Below are positions 33,708 to 45,363 of a stretch of 64,000 bases of DNA, piece after piece. Every line of letters starts with the position of its first letter. Within the stretch, counting starts at the first letter, position 1. Below the pieces are notes generated by a model, which was given only the letters and a program-made list of their open reading frames with translations, had not been told where the DNA came from and did not search any database. Source of the stretch: Nemophila menziesii (taxonomy: Eukaryota > Streptophyta > Magnoliopsida > Boraginales > Hydrophyllaceae). The position numbers and the translations under genes are program-made. Location of the stretch: NCBI GenBank assembly GCA_029959085.1, contig JARWIR010000005.1:6636501-6700500 (forward strand), written 5' to 3'.

Positions 33708-36311
33708 CTATCTCATACTAATATTAATACAAGCTAATCGCCCACCATCATCTAAAAATGAATGATGAGGGAACAAGGAAAATAAAATGGAAAAGATGCA
33801 CCACTTGATTTCCTTGATAACTGTTTCTCTAGATGAAGAATCACCTCTTATAGCTAGGTGATTTCTCGCTTTCCAAATACAATACACGGTAGCTCCAAAA
33901 CCAATCCTCCATGCTTTTCTCCTCCAATTTTCTCTAGGTTTAAGTTTTTTGAGCCATTTCAACGCACTTAGTAGCGTGTTCATCTCCTTTTCCAATCCTA
34001 GCCAAAACTTTATCTCCAACCAAATAGCCCTCGAATAAGCACAATAAAAAAAGAGATGCTTGTTTGACTCAAAATCTTCTTCGCATAAATTACAAAGAGG
34101 ATCCAACTCCAAATAAGTAATACGGTCCTTAGTTTTAGGCCTCTCTCGCAAATCCATCCATACAATAATTGCATGTTTAGGAAATACACACGAGTCCCAA
34201 ATTATATTCGCCCAAGGTTTAATATAATATTTTCGACGGAATAAATCATAAGGTTTTTTATGTAAAGAATAAAATTCCTTACTCGATATCTCAAGTGTAA
34301 TGTGCCTCGCATTTCTCGAGGAAAACCACAAAGCCAAAATACTCTCTCGGTCTTCCACTCCTAAGGACCCACAAATAACATCCTTTAACTCCCAAACATT
34401 TTTCAATAATGGAGAATCGCCCTTTCTCGGTTTCCAATCCCAAAATCCACAAGCTTGAAAATATTCTCCATGTATCCATTTAATCCAAAGTGAATCCTTA
34501 TTTTCTACAATTTTCCAAAGCATTTTTAATAGTAATGTTTTGTTCCATGCTTCTAAATTTTTTAACCCAAGTCCACCTTCATCTTTTGGTACACAAATCT
34601 TACTCCAACTAACTTGAGGAGGTTTATTTTCCCAATAAAAATTCCGGCATATGCTAATCACACGATCTCGAACACCAATCGGAATCGGAAAAATACAAAA
34701 CCAAAAACAAATAACTCCTTGGAGAACCGATCTAATTAATTCCAATCTCCCCGCGAAAGAAAGAGATGAAGCTCTCCAAGACCTCACATAACCTTCCAAC
34801 TTATCAAAAAGAGGTTTATAATCTCTTGAAAGCAACACAGAGGAGCCAAGCGGGACCCCAAGATAACGAAAAGGCATGACACTTTTTTCCAAGAGTGTAG
34901 GTGTCACACCATTTTCAATATCATCATTCGATACCCCAATATAATAAATATTAGACTTTTCAACATTTAATCGAAGTCCCGAACAATCCTCAAAAGTATT
35001 TAAACTATCCATAAGAATTTTTATCGACTCCTTGTCTCCTTTTGAAAGTAGCATTAAATCATCCGCAAAGGCTAAATGAGTGATCTTTTGTTTATCACAT
35101 TTAGGATGATACTTAAAATTAATACTCGTATTTTTCTTTAAAAGCCTAGAGAAGTATTCAAGACAAAGGATAAAAAGATAAGGGGAAATAGGGTCACCTT
35201 GTCTTAATCCTTTTTCGCCTTTAAAAAATCCATGAATTTCTCCATTTATAGCTATCGAATAGAAAGGAGATGAAACACAAGCCATTATCCAATTCACAAA
35301 TTTTTCCGGAAAATTTAATCCCTTTAATACTTCATGAAGGAATTCCCAAGAGATCGAATCATACGCCTTTCGAAAATCGATCTTAATAGTGCATCTCGAG
35401 GAGCTACTTTGATTGTTGTACCCCCTTAAAAGCTCTTGCATGAGGTGTATATTTTCGATCATAGATCTTCCCTCCACAAAAGCATTTTGAGATTTATCAA
35501 TTAAATTATTAAGCATCGGTTTAAGCCGATCCGCCATTATCATGGTAATCGCCTTATACACCACGTTACAACAAGAAATAGGTCGAAAATCATCTACACA
35601 TGTCGGATCATCTATCTTGGGAATTAAAGCAATTATCGTAGTATTTAATTGACGAAGTAAAAATCCGGAAGTGAAGAATTCACGTACCGCTAATAGAACA
35701 TCTTCTCCAATAATATCCCACGAACGCTTAAAGAAAAGAGACGAAAATCCATCGGGCCCGGCAGCTTTATCATTTGATATTCTAAAAATAGCCTCCTTTA
35801 TCTCACTATCGGTAATATCTCTACACAACTCAACACCTTGCTCTTGTGAAAGTACACTCCCCCAATTAAAAACATCGGATTCAATATGAGATGTTGTATC
35901 CTTTGTTCCTAATAAAGCTTGAAAACGATCAACAAACTCTTCATACACTTGGGTACTTGAAGTTGATAATTCCCCGTTAGCACAAATAATATTAGGAATA
36001 AATCTCCTCCTTTGTTTACTTTTCATAAGCCCATGAAATAATTTCGAACATCGATCACTTTTAAGAGTATAGCCAAGCTTAGCTTTTTGTTGAAGAAAGC
36101 TAATCTCGGCCTTTTCAAGAAGTCTTGCACTATTCCGAAGCCCAACTAAAACATCAAAGCTACAATCATTATTTAAATTTTGTTGGAAAGTTACCTCGGC
36201 CTTTTCAAGATCCTCCTTAGCTTTCTTGGCTCTTGCGGAAATATGAGAAAAGTGTTCTTTATTAAGTTTCCGCAAATCAAATTTCAAAGCCTTGAGTTTT
36301 TGGCAAAGCAT
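33708..36311 (-). CDS. LINE ORF2 reverse transcriptase part
   Basis: 867 codons. Motifs in order: an N-terminal coiled region; the fingers/palm segment with AAGPDGFSSLFFKRSWD; FRPISCCNVVYK; the palm aspartate segment FRKAYDSISWEFL; GLRQGDPISPYLFILC; and the catalytic FADD box, LAFADDLMLLSKG (near 35050-35075). The zinc-ribbon (zf-RVT) end reads DPLCNLCEEDFESNKHLFFYC. It copies the element's RNA at the nicked target site. It is in the same frame as the upstream endonuclease, separated by one TGA at 36348-36350 and 12 further codons. There is no RNase H domain, unlike the older relic at 40320-44990. Confidence 0.93.
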   Translation of the reverse strand: MLCQKLKALKFDLRKLNKEHFSHISARAKKAKEDLEKAEVTFQQNLNNDCSFDVLVGLRNSARLLEKAEISFLQQKAKLGYTLKSDRCSKLFHGLMKSKQRRRFIPNIICANGELSTSSTQVYEEFVDRFQALLGTKDTTSHIESDVFNWGSVLSQEQGVELCRDITDSEIKEAIFRISNDKAAGPDGFSSLFFKRSWDIIGEDVLLAVREFFTSGFLLRQLNTTIIALIPKIDDPTCVDDFRPISCCNVVYKAITMIMADRLKPMLNNLIDKSQNAFVEGRSMIENIHLMQELLRGYNNQSSSSRCTIKIDFRKAYDSISWEFLHEVLKGLNFPEKFVNWIMACVSSPFYSIAINGEIHGFFKGEKGLRQGDPISPYLFILCLEYFSRLLKKNTSINFKYHPKCDKQKITHLAFADDLMLLSKGDKESIKILMDSLNTFEDCSGLRLNVEKSNIYYIGVSNDDIENGVTPTLLEKSVMPFRYLGVPLGSSVLLSRDYKPLFDKLEGYVRSWRASSLSFAGRLELIRSVLQGVICFWFCIFPIPIGVRDRVISICRNFYWENKPPQVSWSKICVPKDEGGLGLKNLEAWNKTLLLKMLWKIVENKDSLWIKWIHGEYFQACGFWDWKPRKGDSPLLKNVWELKDVICGSLGVEDRESILALWFSSRNARHITLEISSKEFYSLHKKPYDLFRRKYYIKPWANIIWDSCVFPKHAIIVWMDLRERPKTKDRITYLELDPLCNLCEEDFESNKHLFFYCAYSRAIWLEIKFWLGLEKEMNTLLSALKWLKKLKPRENWRRKAWRIGFGATVYCIWKARNHLAIRGDSSSRETVIKEIKWCIFSILFSLFPHHSFLDDGGRLACINISMR

Positions 36312-36347
36312 ATATTGTTTAGTACCCGAGACAACGGTCTTATTCCA

Positions 36348-37127
36348 TCAATTTTTCACCGTTATATTATAATTATCATGCTCCACCCACATATTAAAAA
36401 ACCGGAACGGAACTACTCTATTCACATTTCTTAAGAAAATATTTACCACACAAGGCGAATGGTCGGACACACTTGATTTGGGTAAGAACTCCGCTTGAAT
36501 AAAGTGGTCGGATTCATCTAATTTCCGATTACACAAAGCACGATCTATCTTGCTTAAGACATGATTATTATCCCAAGTGAAGAATTGACCGGTATATTGA
36601 ATATCTTCAAGCCCTAACAAATTACAACAATCCGCGAATTCCTCAAAATCACTAACTGTTACATTTCTTCCTCTAATTTTTTCATTCGAAGCTAAAATAT
36701 TATTAAAATCACCCAAAAGAAGCCACGAATCATCAAAAGTAGTGGCAAAATCATGAAGGTTTTTCCACAAATCTCTACGCAATTCTTTCTCATTCAAACC
36801 ATATATAAAAGAGGTGTAAAGGCTTAAAGAAGTTACCTTGCACACAATTTTACAATGAATGGCTTGTGGTGTCCTCTCAATAATCTCCACTTGCACCTTA
36901 TCCGGGTCCCAAACTACAAGAATTCTCCCATGTTCAACAAGATCAAAGTTATTTACACACTTCCATCCTCTAAGCATACTATTCATGAAATAATCCACTC
37001 GAACCGTGTTACTTTTTGTCTCCAAAATACCAAGAACATCAATATTTTTACGCCTTATAAGATCAACTACTCCTCGCCTCTTATGGGTTGAGCCGAAACC
37101 CCTAGTATTCCAAGTTGTAATGATCAT
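36348..37127 (-). CDS. LINE ORF2 apurinic-type endonuclease part
   Basis: 259 codons beginning MIITTWNTRGFG, the usual start of the plant LINE endonuclease. The glutamate motif ETKS (VLGILETKS), LLGDFNN (GDFN box) and SDHSPCVV (the catalytic SDH) are all present. The enzyme nicks target DNA to prime reverse transcription. The frame ends at a TGA directly before the RT part, the only stop between the two. The start codon overlaps the stop of the preceding frame in the sequence TAATG. Confidence 0.9.
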   Translation of the reverse strand: MIITTWNTRGFGSTHKRRGVVDLIRRKNIDVLGILETKSNTVRVDYFMNSMLRGWKCVNNFDLVEHGRILVVWDPDKVQVEIIERTPQAIHCKIVCKVTSLSLYTSFIYGLNEKELRRDLWKNLHDFATTFDDSWLLLGDFNNILASNEKIRGRNVTVSDFEEFADCCNLLGLEDIQYTGQFFTWDNNHVLSKIDRALCNRKLDESDHFIQAEFLPKSSVSDHSPCVVNIFLRNVNRVVPFRFFNMWVEHDNYNITVKN

Positions 37128-39243
37128 TAAAAAGTCTCGGAGGGTTTCCCCTTATTTGCGCATTTGAGTTTCGCGCTTCTTGCCTTCCAATATTGTTTCT
37201 TTTGCCATGCGTATTCTCTTCTAGCAAGCGTAAGCTTCTTATAACTTGCTTCGCGTTTTTTTGTTTTCTTGCTAATTACCATCTCAAAAGGACGGTCTTT
37301 ACTCCCTTCTATCTCATTTTCTTGGTTTTGTAAGTGTGTAATCGCTTCAAGGTCCGAGAATACTACCATAGCACCGGAGCGAGAATTAGAACCTACTCGG
37401 AAAGCACGGATCTCACAACTACTATCCAATTCCGGGACGGAATTAAATCCAAAGACTTTTCACGGGTTGATCGTAATGTTACCGGAGAATTAATTATTTG
37501 TGCTGCTGATTTAATTTCTAGGAGTAGCTGTTGTTTTTCATTTATAATATTAGGTGCTGCACTATTTGTCAAAAAATGGACTTGTTCCTCCTCACGGATG
37601 GAATTATTTTGCTCAACAAAAAATGCAGCTGTAGCTTTAATATTTTTTGCACATGTGGCACCTTTTCTTGGATCATTAATGCTACCTTTTATTCTTGCAA
37701 AAGCTTCATTAATTGGGACATCCAAAGGTGTAGTGGTGTGCACCTTTTTTTTACCCAAATATTCCACTGATCCCTTAGTTACTTGCATCAGCCGAGACCC
37801 TTGTGCAGGGTTATTAATTTTCGCCATCTGTCCACTTGAAGAGGTGATCAGCCGAGACCCATGTGAGACGCTGCATTTTTCATTTCTTGGAGTAACAGCA
37901 ATTAGTTGTACCCCTTCACATCCTACTTTAGATTTAGTTTGCAGTATAAGGTTTCTTGTATAATTTAAATTTTTTCCTTCTATCCCGTCTCCAAATTTAT
38001 AAATATTTCCACTCCTATCTTTATCCGAAACATAATAGCATTTATTACTTTCGTGTCCAAAAGCTTTACACTTTGAACAACACGGTGGTAAATTTTCATA
38101 TTCGACTAAAACACAATGTTTTTTACCCTTGTGTGAGCCAAATTCCACCTTTAATTTTCTAGCCTTACTCAAATCTAACTCAATGAGAACTCGTGCATAA
38201 CTAATATCCTCACACTCAAAAGTAATCCCATCCGTTCGAATTGGTTTTCCCACTTGCGAGGCAATCTTGGCTAATCCTTCATCCGTGATAGCTTGTTTCG
38301 GGAGATTTCTCAAAATGATCCAAGTAGGAATCTTGTTAATCTCAAGATTTCCAAAATCGAAAAAGTCCGGAATCTCCGTTAGAAGAAGGAGTCGACCATA
38401 CGAAAGATGAGGACCTTTTAAGAGAATGTTCTTCTTGTCTTCGTCCTTCTCGAATTTGAATATTAACCATCCGGAAGGGTGTTTTCGTACTTTACATTCA
38501 ACATTCCATGCCTTTACAATCCGTCTTATATCTTCCATATCCGGGGATTTTTTTCCGGCTACGTAACCTATAAGAGAGAATCCAAAAGCTTGCTCTATTG
38601 TTAGAACATCCGTCTCCAAAAGTTGCAACATTACCCCTTCTACGGGTTCATAATACTTGAGTTCTCTTCCAACCGATGGCTTTCTATTGTTCAAAAGCAT
38701 ATCTTTATAGGCTATTCTCTTCTCCTTATCACACATTGAGAGGGATTCACCCGAGCACTTCATGTTGGCGTCAAGTATTCCGGTCGTAACGGATTTCTTG
38801 GTGGTCGTTTCACGCCCTAGATTGACCACATTCTTTAACATGGAAGCACCCTCAATGTCTTCTTCATTTGGTTCCTCAATCACTAAAACGTGTGATTGAG
38901 CAATTTCGTCAAACACTTGGCGTGCTACTATTTCTTCCTTATTTCTTTCCCCAATTTCTCCTCCAATGAGACCATTTCCCGGTGGGTTATGGCCTAGCGT
39001 GAGGCTAGACATGCCCAAAGAGGAACCGGGACCTGGGTTTTCCCATGTCGTGAGGATCATGGGGTCCGGTGGCTCATTTTCGGAAGGGACGTGGGGAAGG
39101 AGAAGACCATCTCCCGGGTCCAAATCGGATGAAGAAAGTCTTCGATCTTGAGACGAGTGAATCGGGTCCGTCATTTTGGTGAAGTTCCGTGAAGAAATTT
39201 TCTTAAGATAGGCGCTAGATCGGAAAGATCTAGGAGTAAACAC
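37127..39243 (-). pseudogene. LINE ORF1 nucleic-acid-binding protein, one frameshift near its end
   Basis: 616 codons from the ATG near 39243 to a stop at 37393. A DUF4283 domain (GYVAGKKSPDMEDIRRIVKA ... ILLKGPHLSYGRLLLLTEIP) is followed by WIILRNLPKQAITDEGLAKI and a zinc knuckle, CSKCKAFGHESNKC (C-X2-C-X4-H-X4-C). The last 100 codons appear in another frame (37429-37127), including a basic segment (KKTKKREASYKKLTLARR). That frame ends with TAA overlapping the ATG of the endonuclease. I infer one small indel between about 37454 and 37393 that split an originally longer ORF1. Confidence 0.85.
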
Positions 39244-39317
39244 TCTAACCTCTCTCTAGAAAATTTGGGTTTAGTTTGGACTCAAATTAGTCTTATGTAT
39301 AATTCGGTTTGCGCTTG

Positions 39318-39692
<375 letters not shown>

Positions 39693-39699
39693 TAAATAT

Positions 39700-40290
39700 A
39701 ATCTACGAGTTCAAATCCCCTTTGCTATGCCTATTTACTTCCATCATGTTTCTTAAATCTTTATATTTTTGGATTCTGTCATATATCATATACAAAATAA
39801 TTTATATGTTTGTGAACATGATATGTTAAGTAAATTTTAAATATTTCTGTCCTATTAAATTTTTCGTTAAGTTGGACGAGATAAGTCGTTAATTAAGTAA
39901 AATTGCACTATTAATAACTAAGGTATATAAATATATTCGTATATTAAACAAAAATTGATGATTAGGCATAGACCCATAGCTTAGCGGTAATATGATTAAA
40001 AATTACTCTCAAAGTTTCAAGTTCAAGTCTCCCTTACTATATACATTTCCGTCAGTATAGACATAGCTTAGCGGTAATACACTTACAAATTACTCTTAAT
40101 TTTTCAAGCCTGAAACCCCCTTGCTATGCAAATTTACTCCCATTACTTTTTTCCCTTGAATATTTTAATTATTTAATTCGTCATATCGTATTGTCTTATT
40201 ACAATTTTCGTTAAGTTGGATGGGATAAGTCCCATTACACTATTTATAACTAGGTATATATAACAACATACTAAACATAATTAACAAATA
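39700..40290 (+). repeat. Three tandem copies of the tRNA-headed repeat
   Basis: Copies at about 39705-39965, 39966-40060 (head only) and 40061-40290. Two show the A-box-like TAGCTTAGCGGTAA and a B-box-like region (TTTCAAGTTCAAGTCTCC). Bodies share GCTATGC, TTTACTCCCAT, TCGTCATATCGTAT and GTTAAGTTGGA(C/T)G(A/G)GATAAGTC, ending in CTAGGTATATATAA or similar. I read it as a SINE-like family with nested or tandem insertion. Confidence 0.5.
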
Positions 40291-40319
40291 GACCTTGTTT
40301 ATTTGTAATACACTTACAA

Positions 40320-43300
40320 ATCTTTTTTTTGTCATGTAAAGAAAAAACTAGAATTATAACTATCTTGTGCCACTAATCTAGAATAGTACTCAGGTACTAG
40401 AAAAAACTCGACAATAGAAATCGTAGGGCAATTTGAAATATCGATGTTGTTTCTAACGCATTTTGCCAGGCAGTCAGCTACCCCATTTAATTCTCTTTTG
40501 ACGTGAAGCTCTTTCCATTCAGAGAATTTTTTCCATCCATCTCCCAATTTCAGTTAACATTGGTCGGATTCTTCAATTATTCTCTTTCTTGTAATTGATT
40601 CCTTGAATAATTTCAAGGTTATCAGAGTAGAACGAGCAACTCTGAAGATTAAGATCTGCTGCAGAACTCATGGCCCAAAAAATGGCCAAACTTCCCCCCC
40701 CCCCTACTATGCTATTAATCTTGCATCTTCTGGTGATCTTATGGTTTATCTTTCCTTTTTTGTTTACTGCAATGGATACAACGCTTGTCGGTTCTCAGCT
40801 TTAAGGAAATAAGGAGTCATTAAGCCAAATAGTGTCTACATCGTAAGATTGGATTTTGATTATCCATGTCTTCATTAACCAAAGTATTTTTCTTTGCCTT
40901 TCCGTCTTTCATTATGTTCTCCTCTAATTCATTACCAAAAAGGTCTTTAATAATGCTTTTAGTTTTATCATTCATATCCCATATATTTCATTGTTATGTC
41001 TGAAACATCCTTTCATTCTCGCTTTCCATATATTCCAAAGGGTACAAAATATTGTTGTCGTGACTAACCTTTTGTTCCACCCATTTTTCGAATAGCTTTC
41101 GATGGTTTCTGATATCCAGTATCTAGTATTTCTGTTAAAGTTACGATCTATTTTGCATTGAAGTTGTGAGAAAGACCAGACACCTATATTCGTTAAGCAC
41201 TTAATGATAATATGTTCAAGCGTCTCCGTTTCATTTTCACACCATTCGCATATGTCTGAATTTTACACAATTGCGCTTTTTTCAGATTCTCTTTTGACGG
41301 AATATCGTTGTTATATAATTTACAGATGAAATTTTTAATCTTGGAAGGAACGTTAGAGTGCCAAACCGTTCGCCAAATGTCACTAACATTTTTCTCTCCT
41401 TCGTTAAATGATTGACTTTCTTTTTCCGCTTCTTTTAAACTAAACAATGATATCCTGATTAAGTAGAGTATTTTCCATCCTTCGTGCTCGACCAAATAAT
41501 CTTGTCCTCATTGTCAAGTTGTAGAATCGAAAGTTTCCTAATTTTGGCGATGTCCCTTGATGTGCAAAATTCATTTAATAAATCAAAATTCCAATTTGTC
41601 ATATCGTGATTAAAACATTCTGCCACTTTGTTTTTGTCAATGCCTTCAGGGTTTTCTAATTTATATCCATGAGTGGTCCCACACATGAGCTGTCAACCCG
41701 TTTTTAATTTGCCAAATATACTCGTTTTTTAAGAATTGCAGACCGATATATATACTTACCTAGCTCCATGAATATTTTGCTTTGAGTTTGGTATCCCACA
41801 TATCACAGTTAGTAAAATAAATTCCTTTTAGAATTTTTGCAACAAATGAATTAGGAATATTATGGATTCTCCATGCTTGGTTTGCGAAAAGATCTAATTT
41901 CATTTTCTGAAAGTATCTTAAGCCAATTCCACCGCTCATTTTGGTTTTTGCTACTTTCCTCCAAACTACGTAATGAATCTTTTCCTTTTCCCCAGAATTG
42001 CACCAAAAATTGGCAATAAGGCTACTCAGTATCTTACACAAATTCTTGGGAAATTCAAAGATAGACATGGCATAATTCGTTATCGCTTGCATAACCGCTT
42101 TAGTAAGAACTTCTTTATAGCCATCCGATAAAAGTTTTTCAATCCAGCTTGTCGATTTTTTGATTAATCTATCTTTAATATAAGATAAGTTGTCATTTTT
42201 TGATCTTTTAAGGGAGAATGGAATACCAAGGTATTTACCAAAAGATTTGGTAGCTTAAATATTAAGAGATTCTGATACCTTCTTGGTAATACTCTTTTGG
42301 TTACCTTTACTAAACATGATCGCTGATTTGTTAAGATTTTTTTTGTCCCGATGCTTGGTAGTATCTCTCGAATATACTTTTAAAAGATTAAGTTTCTTTA
42401 TCATTGATTTCCATAAAGATAAGGGCATCGTCCGCAAATAGTAAATGAGTGAGTGTTGGGCCTTTCCAAGCTAGAGAAATACCTTTAATATTACCTTCTC
42501 GATATTCAAAGTTAATTAGACCAATGAGCATTGCGAAGAGGAGAGGCGATAAGGAATCACCTTGTTCGATGCCTTTGCTAGGTTTAAATTTCTTTAACCT
42601 TTCCCCATAAACTTTAATTTGATACGAGGCTGAGGATATGCAGTTATAAATCATTTTTCTCCATAATTCACATAACCCAAATTTTCTTATAATATCCATA
42701 AGAAAATCCCAATTGACTTGATCATATACTTTTTCCATGTCAATTTTACTGCTGGTCTTTCCTTGATTTTATTTTTGTGTTGAGAAAATATGAAACCTCT
42801 TGTGCGATTAATATGTTATCTTGAATACATCTTCCTTTTATGAAGGCTGATTGAGTCCGGGAAATAATATCGTTCATAGTGGTTTGGAGTCGAAGGACCA
42901 TAATCTTAGCAATAATTTTGTAACTGAAGCTAATACAAGAAATAGGTCTGTAATCCAGAACCGATTCTTGTAAACCGCCTTAAGGGATGAGCGTAATAAG
43001 ATTGTCATTGATTTTATCCAGTGGGGTATTATAGGAGAAAATTTTTGTCACCATTTTATAGATATCGTCCTTAAGGGTTTTCCAAAATTCTTGATAAAAT
43101 TTTCCAGGAAGACCTTCCGAACTTGGAGCTTTAGTTCCTGACATACTAAAAACCGTGTTTCTCGCATCTTCAAGATCGGGGATTTTAATGAGTTTAATAT
43201 TCGTTGATTCGTCAATTCTAGATGGGGTGTGAATAAAAACATCATCTATATTTCTCGTAGAATTATTTTTGAAGAGCTTGATGAAATATTCATGAATGAT

Positions 43301-44990
43301 TTTTTTAAATCTTTTTTGGAGTGTCGAACCAATTCCCTTTGTCATCCTTAATATCAATGATCCGATTGATATTTCTTCTTAAACTTGTCGTTGGAAAAAA
43401 TAGCTTGTATTCTTATCGCCTTTCTTAATCCAAATATCTCGTGCCCTATCAGCCCAAAAAGATTCCTTTGCTTCCAAATATAATCAATTTCTTCTCTAAT
43501 TTTCCTTTTCGTTTCTTGGTTTCCCGAATTAGGCTGATCATTTTGTAGTTTTTCAAGTATACCTTGATATTTTGGTTATAAGCTTTCTAGTATTACAGAA
43601 AGTTTCTAGACTCCATCCTGTAAGAGCGAGACACGTGGCATATTTTTATGTGATAATACTAGATACTTTCAATGCTTCTACCCGATTCCCAAGAATTTTG
43701 AATAGTATCCCTGCACTGAATATGTTCGAGCTATCACGATTCAAACATAAATTATTTTTTGTTTCCCAATACATAATTTGACCTTTATAGAATGAGTGGT
43801 GAGTGATCTGAACCAATCATCGGGGGTATCTTGATGATCGCTTTCGGAAATAAATTATACCATGAATCAGACGCGAGACCTCTATCTAATTGTTCTTTTA
43901 TGCCGTCATCGCCCATTATTTAATTTGTCCAAGTTAAGTGACATCCTTTAGTCGGAATCTCAATAAGGTTATTACAATTGATGAAATCATTAAAACATAG
44001 CTTCCTATCAAAGTTATGTGAGTTTTTACCTTGTTTTTCTGATGATTTGGTGATGTCGTTAAAATCTCCGATTATACTAACAGTATCCGATATGTTAGAA
44101 TTCCATTAGAGATACTCTCGAAGATTTTCTCTCTATTCGTTGTATTAGTCGGTGCGTAAACAAACACAATATTGCATGAAGAAGATTTAGATTCCAGAAC
44201 ATTACATATTACAAATGATGAACACGAACTAACAATACTAATCTTGACGTGATCCTTCCAAGCCACAATAATGCCCCTAGATCTAGAAGCTCTGCCTCCA
44301 TGGTTCACCACAAATTTACTATGGAACAGATTCAAAAAGATACAAGATCTAATATCGCTACTTTTTAATGTAGATTCTAGCAGGCAAACAATAGAAAACT
44401 TATATTTCGAATAAAGGGATTTAAACATTTTTCGCGTTCAGGGTGCCCTAGCCCCTTGACAATTCCATATCATTAAATTATCCATCATTCCCGCCACTTT
44501 GAAGGATTGGCGGCCGTCACTTGCAGAGTAAAGATCAATGCTTTCCTTCACGTGGATATCCCAGTTACTTGCATCGTCATAGGTGTCGCTATCAGAAGAC
44601 TCGTCGGAGTAATTAGGACCAAAAGAAATTAGAGAAAAAACGCATCGACTTTGAGTAATGCTTTCATTGGAGAGACATATAGGAAGAAGACATAAACCAA
44701 GAAAAAGGTTCTCATAGATAATTTTATTCACAATATAAAGATAGCTATGAGCACTTAACATATCCTTGACAAAAAAAGATCGATGGCCCAGTTTTAATAA
44801 AGTACAGCCAAGCAACAAGTTAAAATAAAGATCCATCTCACTAGTCCAATGAATTGTTTCACTATCACCCCTACTAACAACAATTTCACTGTTGTTATCA
44901 TGCCAAGTGTGGCCCTTAAAGGAGTAAACGTGTAAGTGATTACCATACGTGGCCTCCAGCGAAATAAGTTTGATAAGACATGATAATCTT
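40320..44990 (-). pseudogene. Degenerate LINE of the RNase H type (unit 2)
   Basis: Minus-strand blocks in order. Endonuclease start MIWNCQGARAP near 44480; endonuclease core 44428-44072 (RASRSRGIIVAWKDHV, FVYAPTNTT); spacer and RT entry 43357-42980 (APSSEGLPGKFYQEFWKTLK); RT palm 42738-42388 with KGIEQGDSLSPLLFAML and LLFADDALIF; C-terminal RT 42092-41760; zinc-ribbon region 41686-41193 (WHSNVPSKIKNFICKLYNND); RNase H end 40547-40332 (LNGVADCLAKCVRNN). Many stops and frameshifts make it an old, inactive element. 43045-44990 has its counterpart in unit 1 (11456-13410), so it predates the duplication. It is a different LINE lineage from the 33591-39305 element. Confidence 0.87.
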
Positions 44991-45124
44991 ATTGAGAAAA
45001 ACCTTTAGATACTTAGGGATCTATCGATTCTAAAATAAATTAGCTTGAATAAGCGATTAAGGGTTTGATGAAACCATATCCTTTTTTTCTTCTACCTCTC
45101 AATGTAGATTAGAAGCATTTGAAA

Positions 45125-45345
45125 ATTAACCCAAAATCACCCTCAAGGTTTCAAGTTAAAATCCCCCTGGCGATGCATATTTACTCTAATTGTTTTTTCC
45201 TTGAATTTTCATATTTTTTGATTTGTCATATCGTATACTATCTAATTTATATGTTTGTGAACATGGCGTGTTAGTAATTTTTACAGATTTTGTTTTATTA
45301 AATTGGACGGGATAGGTCCCATTATACTTTTATAACTAAGGTCCG
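45125..45345 (+). repeat. tRNA-headed dispersed repeat (unit 2)
   Basis: Counterpart of 13555-13754: AAGGTTTCAAGTTAAAATCC then GATGCATATTTACTC, TTTGATTTGTCATATCGTA and TTTGTGAACATGGCGTG. It continues without interruption through the site where unit 1 holds the 570-bp hAT element. Confidence 0.55.
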
Positions 45346-45363
45346 TGTGTATATATATATATT

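Larger units (their letters stand above)
33591..39305 (-). mobile_element. Full-length, recent LINE retrotransposon
   Basis: A 5.7-kb element on the minus strand. The 3' poly-A tail appears as 12 Ts at 33591-33602. The target duplication GGTTTGCGCTTG lies at 33579-33590 and 39306-39317, and unit 1 has one uninterrupted copy near 11127-11138. Gene order on the minus strand is short leader, ORF1 (39243-37393), then ORF2 with endonuclease (37127-36348) and RT (36311-33708). The 12-bp duplication and poly-A show target-primed reverse transcription. Very few lesions indicate recent insertion. Confidence 0.95.

Noticed and set aside
37334..37963. 209-codon open frame on + opposite LINE ORF1
   Set aside because: It is the antisense shadow of a well-supported ORF1 with DUF4283 and zinc knuckle, and has no domain of its own.
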